A stretch of 64,000 nucleotides of DNA from Orenia marismortui DSM 5156 (lineage in GTDB: Bacteria > Bacillota > Halanaerobiia > Halobacteroidales > Halobacteroidaceae), in contig NZ_KB900618.1 of the NCBI RefSeq assembly GCF_000379025.1, forward strand, positions 300,640 to 364,639. Reading direction: 5' to 3'. The translations under genes were made by a program, and so were the position numbers. Position 1 is the stretch's first letter. Each line of letters begins with the position of its first letter. The notes under the pieces are model-generated. The model was not told the origin of the DNA and did not search any database. It saw nothing but the letters and a program-made list of their open reading frames with translations. Below, one piece after another: positions 41,063-49,968 of the stretch.

Positions 41063-41413
41063 TTACCCTTGTACCATATTACGACACTCTGTAGCACAAT
41101 CACGACAAACCTGAGCACAAGTCTGACAATGATTATCTTTAAACTTCTCACATTCAACTGCACAAGCATCACAAATTTCAGCACATAAACCACAGATCTG
41201 TTTGGCAAATCTACTATTACCTGCCATATATTTAGCTGATAATGCACAAATATCAATACAATCTAATAGTAATCCTATACAATCTACTCTAGCATTTACA
41301 TCTGGTTCATGTAAGCAGGCATCTAAACAAAATTCGCACTCAGTCATACATTTGTTGCAGATATCAATACATTTTTGATATCTATCCATATGGGTTTGCA
41401 TTGCTGTTGTCAT
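41063..41413 (-). CDS. Cys-rich four-helix-bundle copper-binding protein (DUF326)
   Basis: 116 aa with ~19 Cys, many as CxxxC: KCIDICNKCMTECEFCLDAC, DCIGLLLDCIDIC, QICGLCAEICDACAVECEKF, HCQTCAQVCRDCATEC. This is the DUF326/Csp-like four-helix bundle that stores Cu(I) between Cys pairs. No signal peptide, so cytosolic. GGGGGATT lies before the ATG. It accords with the copA-CopZ locus. A weak promoter with TTAATACCA repeated at 10-bp spacing lies upstream (~41482-41501). Confidence 0.88.
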   Translation of the reverse strand: MTTAMQTHMDRYQKCIDICNKCMTECEFCLDACLHEPDVNARVDCIGLLLDCIDICALSAKYMAGNSRFAKQICGLCAEICDACAVECEKFKDNHCQTCAQVCRDCATECRNMVQG

Positions 41414-41846
41414 ATTTAATCCCCCTTAGTTATTTAATTCATAGATATTATCTGATTAGCCAACACTATTTATACTGTAATTTAATACCACTTAATACCA
41501 AAGGTAAATAACTTTAAAAATAATCATGAATTATTAACTTATCTACATTCTATTCTTTTCTTAAATCTATCCCATAAAAACTACTTAATAGAACATACTA
41601 GTCTAAATCAACAATTTTCACAAATAATCTAATAATAAAAAGATTAAGATTATAACAAAAACAAAGTTGTAATCACATACTTCTTAACCAGGTAACTAAG
41701 CCCTCCTTATCAACTTTTACTCTAATATATATACTTCTTCATTATCTTGTTCATTTTATTCTTTAATTCTATAAGTTAACTAGTATAATATTAAGATCTA
41801 TTCAACAAACTAAATTTTAACTAGTAATTTAGAAAGGAAATGATCT
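41414..41846. other. divergent intergenic region
   Basis: Between the leftward copper-protein gene and the rightward YIEGIA gene. AT-rich; TTAATACCAC-TTAATACCAA at 41482-41501 is the only notable motif. No gene seen. Confidence 0.4.
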
Positions 41847-42758
41847 ATGAATAATGAACTACTCTCCCAAAAGTATATTATTTTAATAATAACATCAATT
41901 ATAATGGGAACTTTAGCCCGAATAATTACCATCAAAGAAGATTATCGCCAATATCCAAGCTACCCTAATGGCTATCTAATCCATCTTATCACTGCCTTTG
42001 TTGCCGCTGCATTAGGTGCAGTAGCTATCCCTGCTCTACTCACTAAAAACTTTGTAGCAGTTACCTTTCTGACTCTAGCTATCCAACAGTTTCGTGATAT
42101 CAGAAAGATGGAGCGTAATAGCCTTAAAGATTTAGAAGAGACTGAATATACATATAGAGGTTCGGCTTATATTGATGGAATTGCTAAGACCTTTGAAGCA
42201 AGAAATTACTTTGCTTTAGTTATCTCCTTTGTTACAGCACTAACTATTCAGTTACTAAATCATAGCTTAGCTTTGGTCAATATCATCAGTGGTATCAGTG
42301 CAGGATTGATTACAATGATAATTTTAAAGAGATTCTCTAAAGGAAAGACTGTTGGGGATATAGCTGAGGTAAAGAAAGGAAAGGTAGAAGTAAGGGGCTC
42401 AGAACTATATGTAGATAATATTTATATCTCTAATGTTCTAGGTAGTGAAAATGCCCGTAAGATGTATCAAAATGAAGGAGTAGCAGCAATTATCTATCCT
42501 AAGGAAGAGCATTTTAGAATTACTCTAGATAACTTTGGTCAGCGTCAAGCTATACTTTTTGAAGCTACTCGTACCTTAGGAGTAAAACGCTATCACTTCA
42601 CTAGAAAAGAGTATCAACAGGGACGAGTAATTATCTCATTAGTCCCTATCATTCAAGATACTGATGCTTTAATTGAAGCTATTAAAAAAGCTCCTCTATT
42701 GGAAAACGTTAAAAAGAGTCATAAAGTTATGGATACCAACTTAATAGGGAGGAAATAA
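41847..42758 (+). CDS. YIEGIA domain membrane protein
   Basis: 303 aa. The family name motif appears as AYIDGIAKTFEARNYFAL (~110-127). About five membrane helices in the N-terminal half are followed by a soluble C-terminal domain (EVKKGKVEVRGSELYVDNIY ... RYHFTRKEYQQGRVIISLVP). YIEGIA proteins occur in spore-forming Firmicutes and form a complex with a small capping subunit, encoded directly downstream. GAAAGGAAATG precedes the ATG. A sporulation role is inferred from family distribution. Confidence 0.85.
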   Translation: MNNELLSQKYIILIITSIIMGTLARIITIKEDYRQYPSYPNGYLIHLITAFVAAALGAVAIPALLTKNFVAVTFLTLAIQQFRDIRKMERNSLKDLEETEYTYRGSAYIDGIAKTFEARNYFALVISFVTALTIQLLNHSLALVNIISGISAGLITMIILKRFSKGKTVGDIAEVKKGKVEVRGSELYVDNIYISNVLGSENARKMYQNEGVAAIIYPKEEHFRITLDNFGQRQAILFEATRTLGVKRYHFTRKEYQQGRVIISLVPIIQDTDALIEAIKKAPLLENVKKSHKVMDTNLIGRK

Positions 42759-42761
42759 AAG

Positions 42762-42968
42762 ATGGGTAGAGAAGCCAGCATGCGACCAACTTATCAAATC
42801 TTAGCCTATATTACCACCGATAAAGAGAGAATATTAACTGGAGGAACCTTAAACTTATTTGCTAAAAATAAAGAAGAACAACAAGAACTAACTAAAGATA
42901 TAGCCAAAGCCATGAAAGCAGATGTAGTAGAACTACATTGTGGAGATTATATGGTAATTAAAGTTTAA
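42762..42968 (+). CDS. capping complex subunit for YIEGIA
   Basis: 68 aa, starting 4 nt after the YIEGIA stop with GGGAGGAAAT overlapping the end of that gene. Sequence ILAYITTDKERILTGGTLNLFAK and ELHCGDYMVIKV matches the small partner family found next to YIEGIA genes. No membrane segment. Partnership is established for the gene pair in annotation practice; the molecular role is unknown. Confidence 0.75.
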   Translation: MGREASMRPTYQILAYITTDKERILTGGTLNLFAKNKEEQQELTKDIAKAMKADVVELHCGDYMVIKV

Positions 42969-43077
42969 AAATAGTAACATAAAAAATTAGCCACAGAATT
43001 TAGTCTGTAATTGCTTAATTTAATATAATTAAATATAATAGCAAGTTAAGATTTATCTTCTATTTATAAATATCCAA

Positions 43078-44181
43078 CTAAAAATTATCTATAGTAACTT
43101 CCATCCCTAACTCTTTTAATCTTTCTAAATAACCTCTTGATGCTACAACATAGCCCATAAAACTACTTCCTACTTTCTTAATTTCACCATCAAAAATCTG
43201 TAATACTGCAGCAACCACTGGAATAGCTGTTGCTAAATACATATCAGTTTGTTCTAATAATATTGAAGAATTTTCTAAAGATCCGTTTTTCTCTCCAAGA
43301 GCCTCAATTTTTAGAGCTAATCCAAAAGGAGGTCTAGTGAAATATTTATTAGCCCATGAAAAGAGTCTTACACCTAAATTTAGAGTACTTTCCAAATGGC
43401 TTAAGTTTAATGTTTTCCAGATGAAATAAATTCCATCAGCAAAAGGATTTATTCCTGCTTGATATGTACTTAACTCTTCAAGATTCAATTTATTTGGAAT
43501 TTCCTCTAATTCTGAAAGATAAACAGGTACTGCTATTCTTGTTTTAAATTTATTACTAAACTTTATCTTTTTCATTGCAAAGGGTGATGCTTTTTGCCAA
43601 GCATTATTTTTATAAATAAGTGCTGTTTTCCCAGCGTGTGAAATGATATCATAGACTCCACCATAAGGTATATTTTTATCGCGATACAAAGAACTAATCT
43701 TCATCTTCTTTATCGAATCATAATAACTTCCTACAAGGTGAGCTAACATTGCTGGACAACCTGGAATAATGCCTGCTCCAGTTAAAAATATTAGTTTTTC
43801 TTCTTCTATCTTTTTTGAATATTCTTGCAATACCTGATATTTTTCAGTATCCGCATTTAAATCAATATAATTAATTCCTGCCTCTAGCGCTGATTCTATC
43901 ACAATTCTTTCTTGACCATCTCTATAAGGAAAAGAAACTATAACTAAATCACAAAATTTAAATGCCTCCCTTAATTCTTCAAAATTTCCAGCATCAACCT
44001 TAAGAGCAGATACTCTATTCTTATGAAATTTATTATTTAATTTCTTAGTTTCTGCTTCTGCTTTAATTAAATTTCTTCCAGCAATTATAATTTCAATTCT
44101 ACTTGTATTGGCTAATAATAGTTCTGCTATATAACTCCCTGCTTTACCGTATCCACCTAATATAAGTGCTTTTTTCCCCAT
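43078..44181 (-). CDS. saccharopine dehydrogenase-like NAD(P)-binding protein
   Basis: 367 aa. Rossmann loop ALILGGYGKAGSYIAELLLA (5-24) and VIVSFPYRDGQERIVIESAL, GINYIDLNADTEKY, TGAGIIPGCPAMLAH identify the saccharopine-dehydrogenase/trans-enoyl-reductase-like family. The C-terminal half (substrate domain) is divergent, with KYFTRPPFGLALKIEALGEK. Known relatives act on lysine or polyamine intermediates or lipids; here the substrate is unknown. AGGAGGAG precedes the ATG. It lies just downstream of the cadmium/zinc ATPase but has a terminator between. Confidence 0.8.
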   Translation of the reverse strand: MGKKALILGGYGKAGSYIAELLLANTSRIEIIIAGRNLIKAEAETKKLNNKFHKNRVSALKVDAGNFEELREAFKFCDLVIVSFPYRDGQERIVIESALEAGINYIDLNADTEKYQVLQEYSKKIEEEKLIFLTGAGIIPGCPAMLAHLVGSYYDSIKKMKISSLYRDKNIPYGGVYDIISHAGKTALIYKNNAWQKASPFAMKKIKFSNKFKTRIAVPVYLSELEEIPNKLNLEELSTYQAGINPFADGIYFIWKTLNLSHLESTLNLGVRLFSWANKYFTRPPFGLALKIEALGEKNGSLENSSILLEQTDMYLATAIPVVAAVLQIFDGEIKKVGSSFMGYVVASRGYLERLKELGMEVTIDNF

Positions 44182-44224
44182 ATATAACTCCTCCTAACTT
44201 TTATTAACCTTTCAAAAAAATATA

Positions 44225-44248
44225 GGATGCAGTAATATTTCTGCATCC
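44225..44248 (-). terminator. intrinsic terminator of the CadA/ZntA gene
   Basis: GGATGCAG-TAATATTT-CTGCATCC followed on the minus strand by TATATTTTTTT. Confidence 0.8.
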
Positions 44249-44282
44249 CATAACCGGTACATTTAGTCATCATAAAACATAT

Positions 44283-46643
44283 TTAAACTTTCATCCTAGT
44301 AATTCTCATTGCATTCAATACAGCTAATAATGCTACACCTACATCGGCAAATACTGCAAACCACATATTAGCTAGCCCTAAAGCCCCCAGTAAAAGCACA
44401 ATACCTTTAATTCCTAAAGCAAAGATAATATTTTGCCAAACTACACTTCTAGTAAACTTAGCTACATTAATTGCATCAACTAGATTACTTGGTTTATCCT
44501 TCATTAAGACCACATCAGCAGCCTCAATTGCTGCATCAGAACCTAATCCCCCCATAGCAACTCCAATATCTGCTCTAGCCAAGACAGGAGCATCATTGAT
44601 ACCATCACCAACAAAAATTAACTTATCATCTTCATTAGTTAATAACTTCTCTACCTCACTGACCTTATCTTGAGGTAACAATTCAGCTCGATAATCATCT
44701 AATCCTAAATTACCAGCTACACTTTTAGCAACCTTCTCATTATCTCCTGTTAACATCACTATCTGTTCTATACCAAGCTCTCTTAAACCTTTGATTGCTT
44801 CTTTAGCATCTTCTTTGATACTATCAGAGATTAAGATATAACCTAAATATTTATTAGATACAGCTACATGAACTACTGTTCCAGCCTTATCAGGCTTAAT
44901 ATATTCAACCTCTTCTCTTTCCATAAGTTTATGATTCCCTGCTAATACCTCTTTATCATCAACAATTACCTTTAATCCATGACCAGCAATCTCTTGATAA
45001 TTGCTAAATTGACTATTATCAATTTCACCATCATAAGCCTCTAAAATAGATTTAGCAATTGGGTGATTAGAATTACTTTCAGCTTTAGCTGCGACTTCCA
45101 AAAGTTCTTCTTGATCAATGCCCTCTGCTGAAATAATATCTGTCACCTTAAAAGTACCCTCAGTTAAGGTACCAGTCTTATCCATCACTACTGTTTTAAC
45201 ACTATTTAACGCCTCTAAATAATTACCACCTTTAACCAAAACACCTCTTTTTGAAGCTGCTCCAATCCCCCCAAAAAAGCCTAAAGGAATAGAAACCACC
45301 AAAGCACAAGGACAAGAAACAACTAAGAATACTAATGCTCGATATAACCAATCACTGAAGCTAGCATCTGTAATAAATAAAGGTGGTAATAAAGCCAAAG
45401 CTAAAGCAGAAAATACAACAACTGGTGTATAATAACGAGCAAACTTAGTAATAAAATTCTCCGTAGGAGCCTTTTCACTGGCAGCATTCTCTACCAACTC
45501 TAAGATCTTATTAACGGTAGATTCACCAAAGTTTGAACTTACCTTAACGATTAATAAACCTTCCTTATTAATAAATCCACTTAAAAGTTCCTCACCTTCT
45601 TTAACCTTACGAGGAACAGATTCTCCTGTTAAAGCAGAAGTATCCACCATAGACTCTCCTTCAATAACCTCACCATCTAAAGGAACCTTCTCCCCAGGTC
45701 TAACTACAATTATATCTCCAACCTCAACCTGATTTGGATCAACCTTCTTAACCTCACCATCAAACTTTAAATTAGCATAATCAGGTCTGATATCCATCAA
45801 AGACTTAATAGAACGGCGAGAACGATTAACAGCTATATCTTGAAATAACTCTCCAACCTCATAAAATAGCATTACTGCTACCCCTTCAGGAAACTCCTTA
45901 ATTGCAAAAGCCCCAATAGTGGCGACACTCATTAAGAAATTTTCATCAAAAATCTGCCCTCTAGAAATATTCTTAGCAGATCTAGCTAATACCTTCCCTC
46001 CAATAGTTAAATAGGCTATTCCATATAGAGCTAGTTCGCCCCAAAGATTCAACTTTAATAATAAAGCAGCTATAAAGAAGATCGATCCAATCCCTAATCT
46101 AATAAATTCAGCTTTCAAATTACCATTATCACCGTGTGAATGACTATTAGACTGATCATGACTACCACTTATCTCTTCTTCAACTCCTACACCAGGCTCT
46201 ACCTGCTGAATTATTCTTTTAGTTTCTGCAACAGCAGACTCTAGCTGACTAGAATAATGTACTTTTATTTTTAATTTTTGAGCTGCAAAATTTAACTGAG
46301 CTTGACTAATCTCTTCTAATTTATTAAGCTTTCTCTCAATTTTAGCTGCACAATCAGCACAACCTAAGCCTTGTAAAACTAATGTCTTTTCATTCTTACT
46401 ACTTTGACCTTTAATCTTAGCCTTAACTCCTGGTTCTATCTCATCAACTAATTTAGCTATCTTTGTGGCAACCTTATCTATATCACCACTAATTTCAACT
46501 TCTAAAGTCTTCATAGCAAAATTCATCTTACTGCCCTTTACCTCTGCTAATTCTCCAACCTGTTTTTCTATCTTATTAGCACAGCTAGCACAGTTTAGTC
46601 CTTCTAATATAAATTTTTCTTTACTTAAAGCTCTTGCTTCCAT
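44283..46643 (-). CDS. Zn/Cd/Pb-exporting P1B-type ATPase (CadA/ZntA group)
   Basis: 786 aa. Two N-terminal metal-binding domains (GLNCASCANKIE ~19-30 and GLGCADCAAKIE ~97-108), a His-rich linker (SHDQSNSHSHGD), membrane CPC in SCPCALVVSIPLG, DKTGTLTEG and VGDGINDAP. The helix signature CPCALVVSIP and AAIEAADVVLM assign it to the divalent CadA/ZntA group, unlike the copper [10 protein letters not shown] of copA. It exports Zn2+/Cd2+/Pb2+ from the cytoplasm. GGGGGAGTGAT precedes the ATG. Expression is probably controlled by an ArsR/SmtB repressor through the two operators upstream. Confidence 0.92.
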   Translation of the reverse strand: MEARALSKEKFILEGLNCASCANKIEKQVGELAEVKGSKMNFAMKTLEVEISGDIDKVATKIAKLVDEIEPGVKAKIKGQSSKNEKTLVLQGLGCADCAAKIERKLNKLEEISQAQLNFAAQKLKIKVHYSSQLESAVAETKRIIQQVEPGVGVEEEISGSHDQSNSHSHGDNGNLKAEFIRLGIGSIFFIAALLLKLNLWGELALYGIAYLTIGGKVLARSAKNISRGQIFDENFLMSVATIGAFAIKEFPEGVAVMLFYEVGELFQDIAVNRSRRSIKSLMDIRPDYANLKFDGEVKKVDPNQVEVGDIIVVRPGEKVPLDGEVIEGESMVDTSALTGESVPRKVKEGEELLSGFINKEGLLIVKVSSNFGESTVNKILELVENAASEKAPTENFITKFARYYTPVVVFSALALALLPPLFITDASFSDWLYRALVFLVVSCPCALVVSIPLGFFGGIGAASKRGVLVKGGNYLEALNSVKTVVMDKTGTLTEGTFKVTDIISAEGIDQEELLEVAAKAESNSNHPIAKSILEAYDGEIDNSQFSNYQEIAGHGLKVIVDDKEVLAGNHKLMEREEVEYIKPDKAGTVVHVAVSNKYLGYILISDSIKEDAKEAIKGLRELGIEQIVMLTGDNEKVAKSVAGNLGLDDYRAELLPQDKVSEVEKLLTNEDDKLIFVGDGINDAPVLARADIGVAMGGLGSDAAIEAADVVLMKDKPSNLVDAINVAKFTRSVVWQNIIFALGIKGIVLLLGALGLANMWFAVFADVGVALLAVLNAMRITRMKV

Positions 46644-46667
46644 CGCCTAATCACTCCCCCTACAAAA

Positions 46668-46689
46668 ATATCTGAGTAACCACTCATAT
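46668..46689. promoter_or_regulatory. ArsR/SmtB-type operator 2
   Basis: ATATCTGAGT-AACC-ACTCATAT, near-palindromic (one extra base on the left), in the 5' leader of the CadA/ZntA gene. Same core as operator 1. Confidence 0.6.
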
Positions 46690-46731
46690 ATTAAATAAAA
46701 ATATATAACACTCTTCTATATTCTTAATAAA

Positions 46732-46753
46732 ATATCTGAGTGTTTGTTCATAT
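46732..46753. promoter_or_regulatory. ArsR/SmtB-type operator 1
   Basis: ATATCTGAGTGTTTGTTCATAT (22 bp, written as half-sites ATATCTGAGTG / TTTGTTCATAT) directly downstream of the -10 element. It resembles CadC/CzrA boxes (ATATGAACA...). Confidence 0.65.
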
Positions 46754-46757
46754 TTAT

Positions 46758-46786
46758 ATTATATTCTTATTTGCTTATAATGTCAA
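46758..46786 (-). promoter_or_regulatory. sigma-A promoter of the CadA/ZntA gene
   Basis: Minus strand TTGACA (46781-46786), 17-bp spacer, TATAAT (46758-46763): consensus on both hexamers. Confidence 0.85.
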
Positions 46787-46819
46787 CTTAATAATATTTA
46801 ATTTAAATTTTTATATTAT

Positions 46820-48027
46820 GCTTCATTGTAAAATCAAATTGAACAAAATAAAAATAGCCATAGGGCACCAACCTGTAATATAATTAAATCACCACAAAAT
46901 AACCAGTTACAGGAGGGTGCACACTATGACTTACTTAAATGATACACCAAAATCCCGAAAAAATAAACACCTAAATGCTTATGAACGTGGTCAAATTGCA
47001 TTATTACATTCCGAAGGAATGAATCCAAATGCTATTGCAAAACGTTTAGGTAGAGCTTCTAATACCATTAGAAACGAACTAAAACGTGGTACAGTTTCTC
47101 AAATTAAAGCTAATAAAAAGATTATGGTCTATTACCCTGACACTGGTCAAAGAGTTTATGAATCTAATCGCAAGAATTGTGGTCCTAAATTTAAACTTTT
47201 GCAATGTGAAGAGTTCATTGATTATGTTATAGAACAGTTCTACGAAAAAGGACATTCTCTTGATGCTATATGTGGTGCAGCAAAACTTCATAATAAATTT
47301 CCAAAGCCAGAGATGGTATCTACTAAAACGCTTTATAACTACGTCAACGCTGGATTATTGACAATTAAAAACATTGATTTACCTTTGAAGCTTAAGCGTT
47401 CTTCAAAAAGAAAGCACACTAAAAATAATAAAAAGAAGCTTGGTACAAGTATAGATCAACGCCCTGAAAGTATTAATAATCGTAGTGAGTTTGGTCACTG
47501 GGAAATTGACACTATGATAGGCAAAAAGACTAAAAATGAATCAGTTTTACTTACTATGACAGAACGTATGACTCGTAAAGAAATTATTCGTAAAATCCCT
47601 GCCAAGACTGCTCAAGCAGTTCAAGATGCTATTTTAAAGCTCGTTAATGAAGCAGGAGATTGTTTTCCAAAAGTATTTAAAAGCTTCACTTGTGATAATG
47701 GCTCTGAGTTTGCTCAAATGTCATTTTTAGAGCAAATTAGTGATACTAAAGTATACTTTGCACATCCATATTCATCATGGGAAAGAGGAACTAATGAGCG
47801 TCATAATGGTCTTATAAGACGCTTTATCCCTAAAGGTAATAGTCTAAACCAATTCTCTATTGAATCTATTGCTAGAGTCCAAAACTGGTGCAATACTTTA
47901 CCAAGAAAAATCTTAGATTACCTAACCCCTGATGAAATATTTGAAGATAAATTAAAACAAATTCTTTATGACTAAATAACCAAATTATTACAGTTTGAAA
48001 ATGTTCAATTTATTATTGCAATTTAAG
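46820..48027. mobile_element. second IS30-family insertion sequence
   Basis: A ~1208-bp element with imperfect inverted ends (both contain ATTG and AAATTGAACA) and one transposase gene. It is flanked by a 13-bp direct repeat ATTTTTATATTAT (46807-46819 and 48028-48040). Inserted just beyond the CadA/ZntA promoter. Confidence 0.7.
46926..47975 (+). CDS. IS30-family transposase
   Basis: 349 aa. HTH region LNAYERGQIALLHSEGMNPN, then AIAKRLGRASNTIRNELKRG; DDE core FGHWEIDTMIGKK, FTCDNGSEFA and WERGTNERHNGLIRRFIPKG. All catalytic acids are present. ATG 46926 is used; a GTG three codons upstream is inside the AGGAGGG ribosome site. TTACAGG (46907-46913), which includes part of that site, is complementary to CCTGTAA (46872-46878), a possible translational brake. 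Distinct from the IS30 at 34770. Confidence 0.92.
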   Translation: MTYLNDTPKSRKNKHLNAYERGQIALLHSEGMNPNAIAKRLGRASNTIRNELKRGTVSQIKANKKIMVYYPDTGQRVYESNRKNCGPKFKLLQCEEFIDYVIEQFYEKGHSLDAICGAAKLHNKFPKPEMVSTKTLYNYVNAGLLTIKNIDLPLKLKRSSKRKHTKNNKKKLGTSIDQRPESINNRSEFGHWEIDTMIGKKTKNESVLLTMTERMTRKEIIRKIPAKTAQAVQDAILKLVNEAGDCFPKVFKSFTCDNGSEFAQMSFLEQISDTKVYFAHPYSSWERGTNERHNGLIRRFIPKGNSLNQFSIESIARVQNWCNTLPRKILDYLTPDEIFEDKLKQILYD

Positions 48028-48083
48028 ATTTTTATATTATTATCATATCACTCCCTTAATGAATAAGTACAAAATCATAACAG

Positions 48084-48113
48084 AAAAAGACTACTTAATA
48101 GAAGTAGCCTTTT
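48084..48113 (-). terminator. intrinsic terminator of glgC
   Basis: AAAAAGACTACTT-AATA-GAAGTAGCCTTTT with one mismatch, 47 nt past the stop. Confidence 0.65.
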
Positions 48114-48159
48114 AAAAGACTTAATTTAAAATTCATTTAATAAATTTAAGTTCATTTGC

Positions 48160-49452
48160 CTATCCAACATCAACTAGATGTAATCCTTTATCATTTCGAG
48201 GTTTTACACTACTACCACTTGTTATTAATACTTCATCACCAAAGTCGCTTTCACCTATATAAGGGCAGACTCTACAATTAAGTCCAATCTTAATATTACT
48301 AGGAATTTTAGCCCCTTTTCCTATTACAGTTAAACCTGATTTATATAAATTAGGTTTATCGTGATTAGAAGTTAATTCTTGGCTATAACCAATATATGAA
48401 TTAGGACCTATTACTACATTTTTATCCACTATCACTTTATTTAGAGTTGCATCCGCTTTTATACGTGTATTATTAAAGATAATTGAGTCTTTTACTTTGG
48501 CTCCTTCTTCAATAAACACTCCAGAAGCAATTACTGAATTTTCTACTTCCCCATTAATAATTGAACCATTTGCAATAATACTCTGCTTGGCACTACCACT
48601 ACCTCCAAATTTAACTGGGGGTTCTTCTTGGCTTCTAGTATGAATCCTCCAATTCTGGTCATATAAATTCAACTCTGGCATAGTAGAAGCTAAAGCTAGA
48701 TTTGTCTCCCAAAAAGATTGTACTGTTCCTACATCTCTCCAATATCCCTTATATTCATAGCAATAGGAAGGTGCTTTTTCAATCATCTGTGGAATAATAT
48801 GATGACCAAAATCTGAATTTTCTTGATTACAGTGTTCTTCTAGAATATCGATCAAAGCTGCTGTATTAAATACATAAATACCCATAGAAGCTAGATTATT
48901 TGGAGGACTCTCAGGCTTCTCAATGAAATTTCTAATTTCCATATCCTTATCTGTTTCCAAAATTCCAAATCTATTTGCTTCTTCTAGTGGTACAGCTTGA
49001 GCTGCAATTGTTAATTCTCCCTTTTTTTCTTTATGGTAGTCTATCATCTGACTATAATCCATTTTATAAACATGGTCTCCAGATAAAATAATGACATATT
49101 TAGGATTACTTTCTTTAATATAATTAATATTTTGACAGACAGCATGGGCTGTTCCTTGATACCAACCATATTTTTTGTCCTTGCCTGTATATGGTTGTAA
49201 TAATTTAATTCCACCTATCTTACGATCTAAATCCCAAGGCTTGCCTATCCCAATATGATCATGTAAAGACATTGGTAAATATTGTGTTAAAACTCCTACA
49301 TTATAAATCCCAGAATTAACACAATTACTTAAAGCAAAATCTATTAACCTAAATTTACCAGCAAAAGGAACACTTGGTTTAGAACGATGATCTGTTAATA
49401 GATCTAACCTTGTACCTCTACCTCCTGCTAAAATTAGTGCTAAGGTCTCCAC
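48160..49452 (-). CDS. glgC: glucose-1-phosphate adenylyltransferase
   Basis: 430 aa. Nucleotide-binding LALILAGGRGTRL (4-16), PSVPFAGKFRLIDFALSNC, GTAHAVCQN, IILSGDHVYKMDY and FIEKPESPP are typical; the C-terminal half is a left-handed beta helix with hexapeptide-type repeats (SIIANGSIINGEVENSVIAS). It makes ADP-glucose from glucose-1-phosphate and ATP for glycogen. Start is GTG behind AAGGAGGAATATA. No glycogen synthase gene is adjacent. It complements malQ, GH13, CBM25 and the CBM-phosphatase in this window. Confidence 0.95.
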   Translation of the reverse strand: METLALILAGGRGTRLDLLTDHRSKPSVPFAGKFRLIDFALSNCVNSGIYNVGVLTQYLPMSLHDHIGIGKPWDLDRKIGGIKLLQPYTGKDKKYGWYQGTAHAVCQNINYIKESNPKYVIILSGDHVYKMDYSQMIDYHKEKKGELTIAAQAVPLEEANRFGILETDKDMEIRNFIEKPESPPNNLASMGIYVFNTAALIDILEEHCNQENSDFGHHIIPQMIEKAPSYCYEYKGYWRDVGTVQSFWETNLALASTMPELNLYDQNWRIHTRSQEEPPVKFGGSGSAKQSIIANGSIINGEVENSVIASGVFIEEGAKVKDSIIFNNTRIKADATLNKVIVDKNVVIGPNSYIGYSQELTSNHDKPNLYKSGLTVIGKGAKIPSNIKIGLNCRVCPYIGESDFGDEVLITSGSSVKPRNDKGLHLVDVG

Positions 49453-49618
49453 TATATTCCTCCTTAGAATTTAAACTTTAGATTATCTTATGCTTCAACA
49501 AATACATTCTTTAGTCTAATCATAAACATCTTAAAATATTATAGTAATCTATATTTTTATTTAATTTTCTAAAATATAAAAGACAAAATTAATATATGTT
49601 TTAGGAATGGTATGTATA
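49453..49618. other. intergenic upstream of glgC
   Basis: AT-rich, no gene; the glgC promoter must lie here but was not pinned down. Confidence 0.35.
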
Positions 49619-49640
49619 GGGAATGGTCGCGACCATTCCC
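49619..49640. repeat. GC-rich palindrome
   Basis: GGGAATGGTCG/CGACCATTCCC, a perfect 22-bp inverted repeat, followed by two TTCCCTGCAAAAT-like units. Unusual GC content for this region. Confidence 0.5.
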
Positions 49641-49757
49641 TGCAAAATCATTCCCTGCAAAATGATCACTTCTTATAAAGATGGTCACCTCTATAATTAA
49701 ATAACCTAGAAATCGTACTGTTTTGTAGTACTTTATTTCAATAAATTTTTTTAAGAT

Positions 49758-49840
49758 TTGGTTATTAGTAAGATCTTCCTATCCCCTAATAACTATCTCC
49801 TAACCCCAAAACTGTCGCAATATCTACTTAATTTATCTTT
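49758..49840 (+). repeat. mosaic TTAGG-type intergenic repeat, copy C
   Basis: Truncated relative to the other copies. It has TTAGTAAGATCTTCCTATCC in the middle and CTCCTAACCCCAAAACTGTC at the right, followed by GCAATATCTACTTAATTTATC. Confidence 0.6.
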
Positions 49841-49889
49841 TTTTCTATCAGCAGATAAAAAATTCCCTCTTTTTTATACCTCTAAAAAC

Positions 49890-49935
49890 AAAAGAAGCTA
49901 GGCTTATAAAATATTTTATAAGCCTAGCTTCTTTT
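49890..49935 (-). terminator. intrinsic terminator of deoD
   Basis: 46-bp perfect palindrome (arm starts AAAAGAAGCTAGGCTTATAA) 34 nt past the stop at 49969. Confidence 0.85.
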
Positions 49936-49968
49936 GATTAAATTTTAGAATTATTATCTAAGACTTAC

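Noticed and set aside
40945-41256. 103-codon frame overlapping the Cys-rich copper protein on the same strand
   Set aside because: The other frame encodes the convincing CxxxC protein with a ribosome site; this is its shadow.
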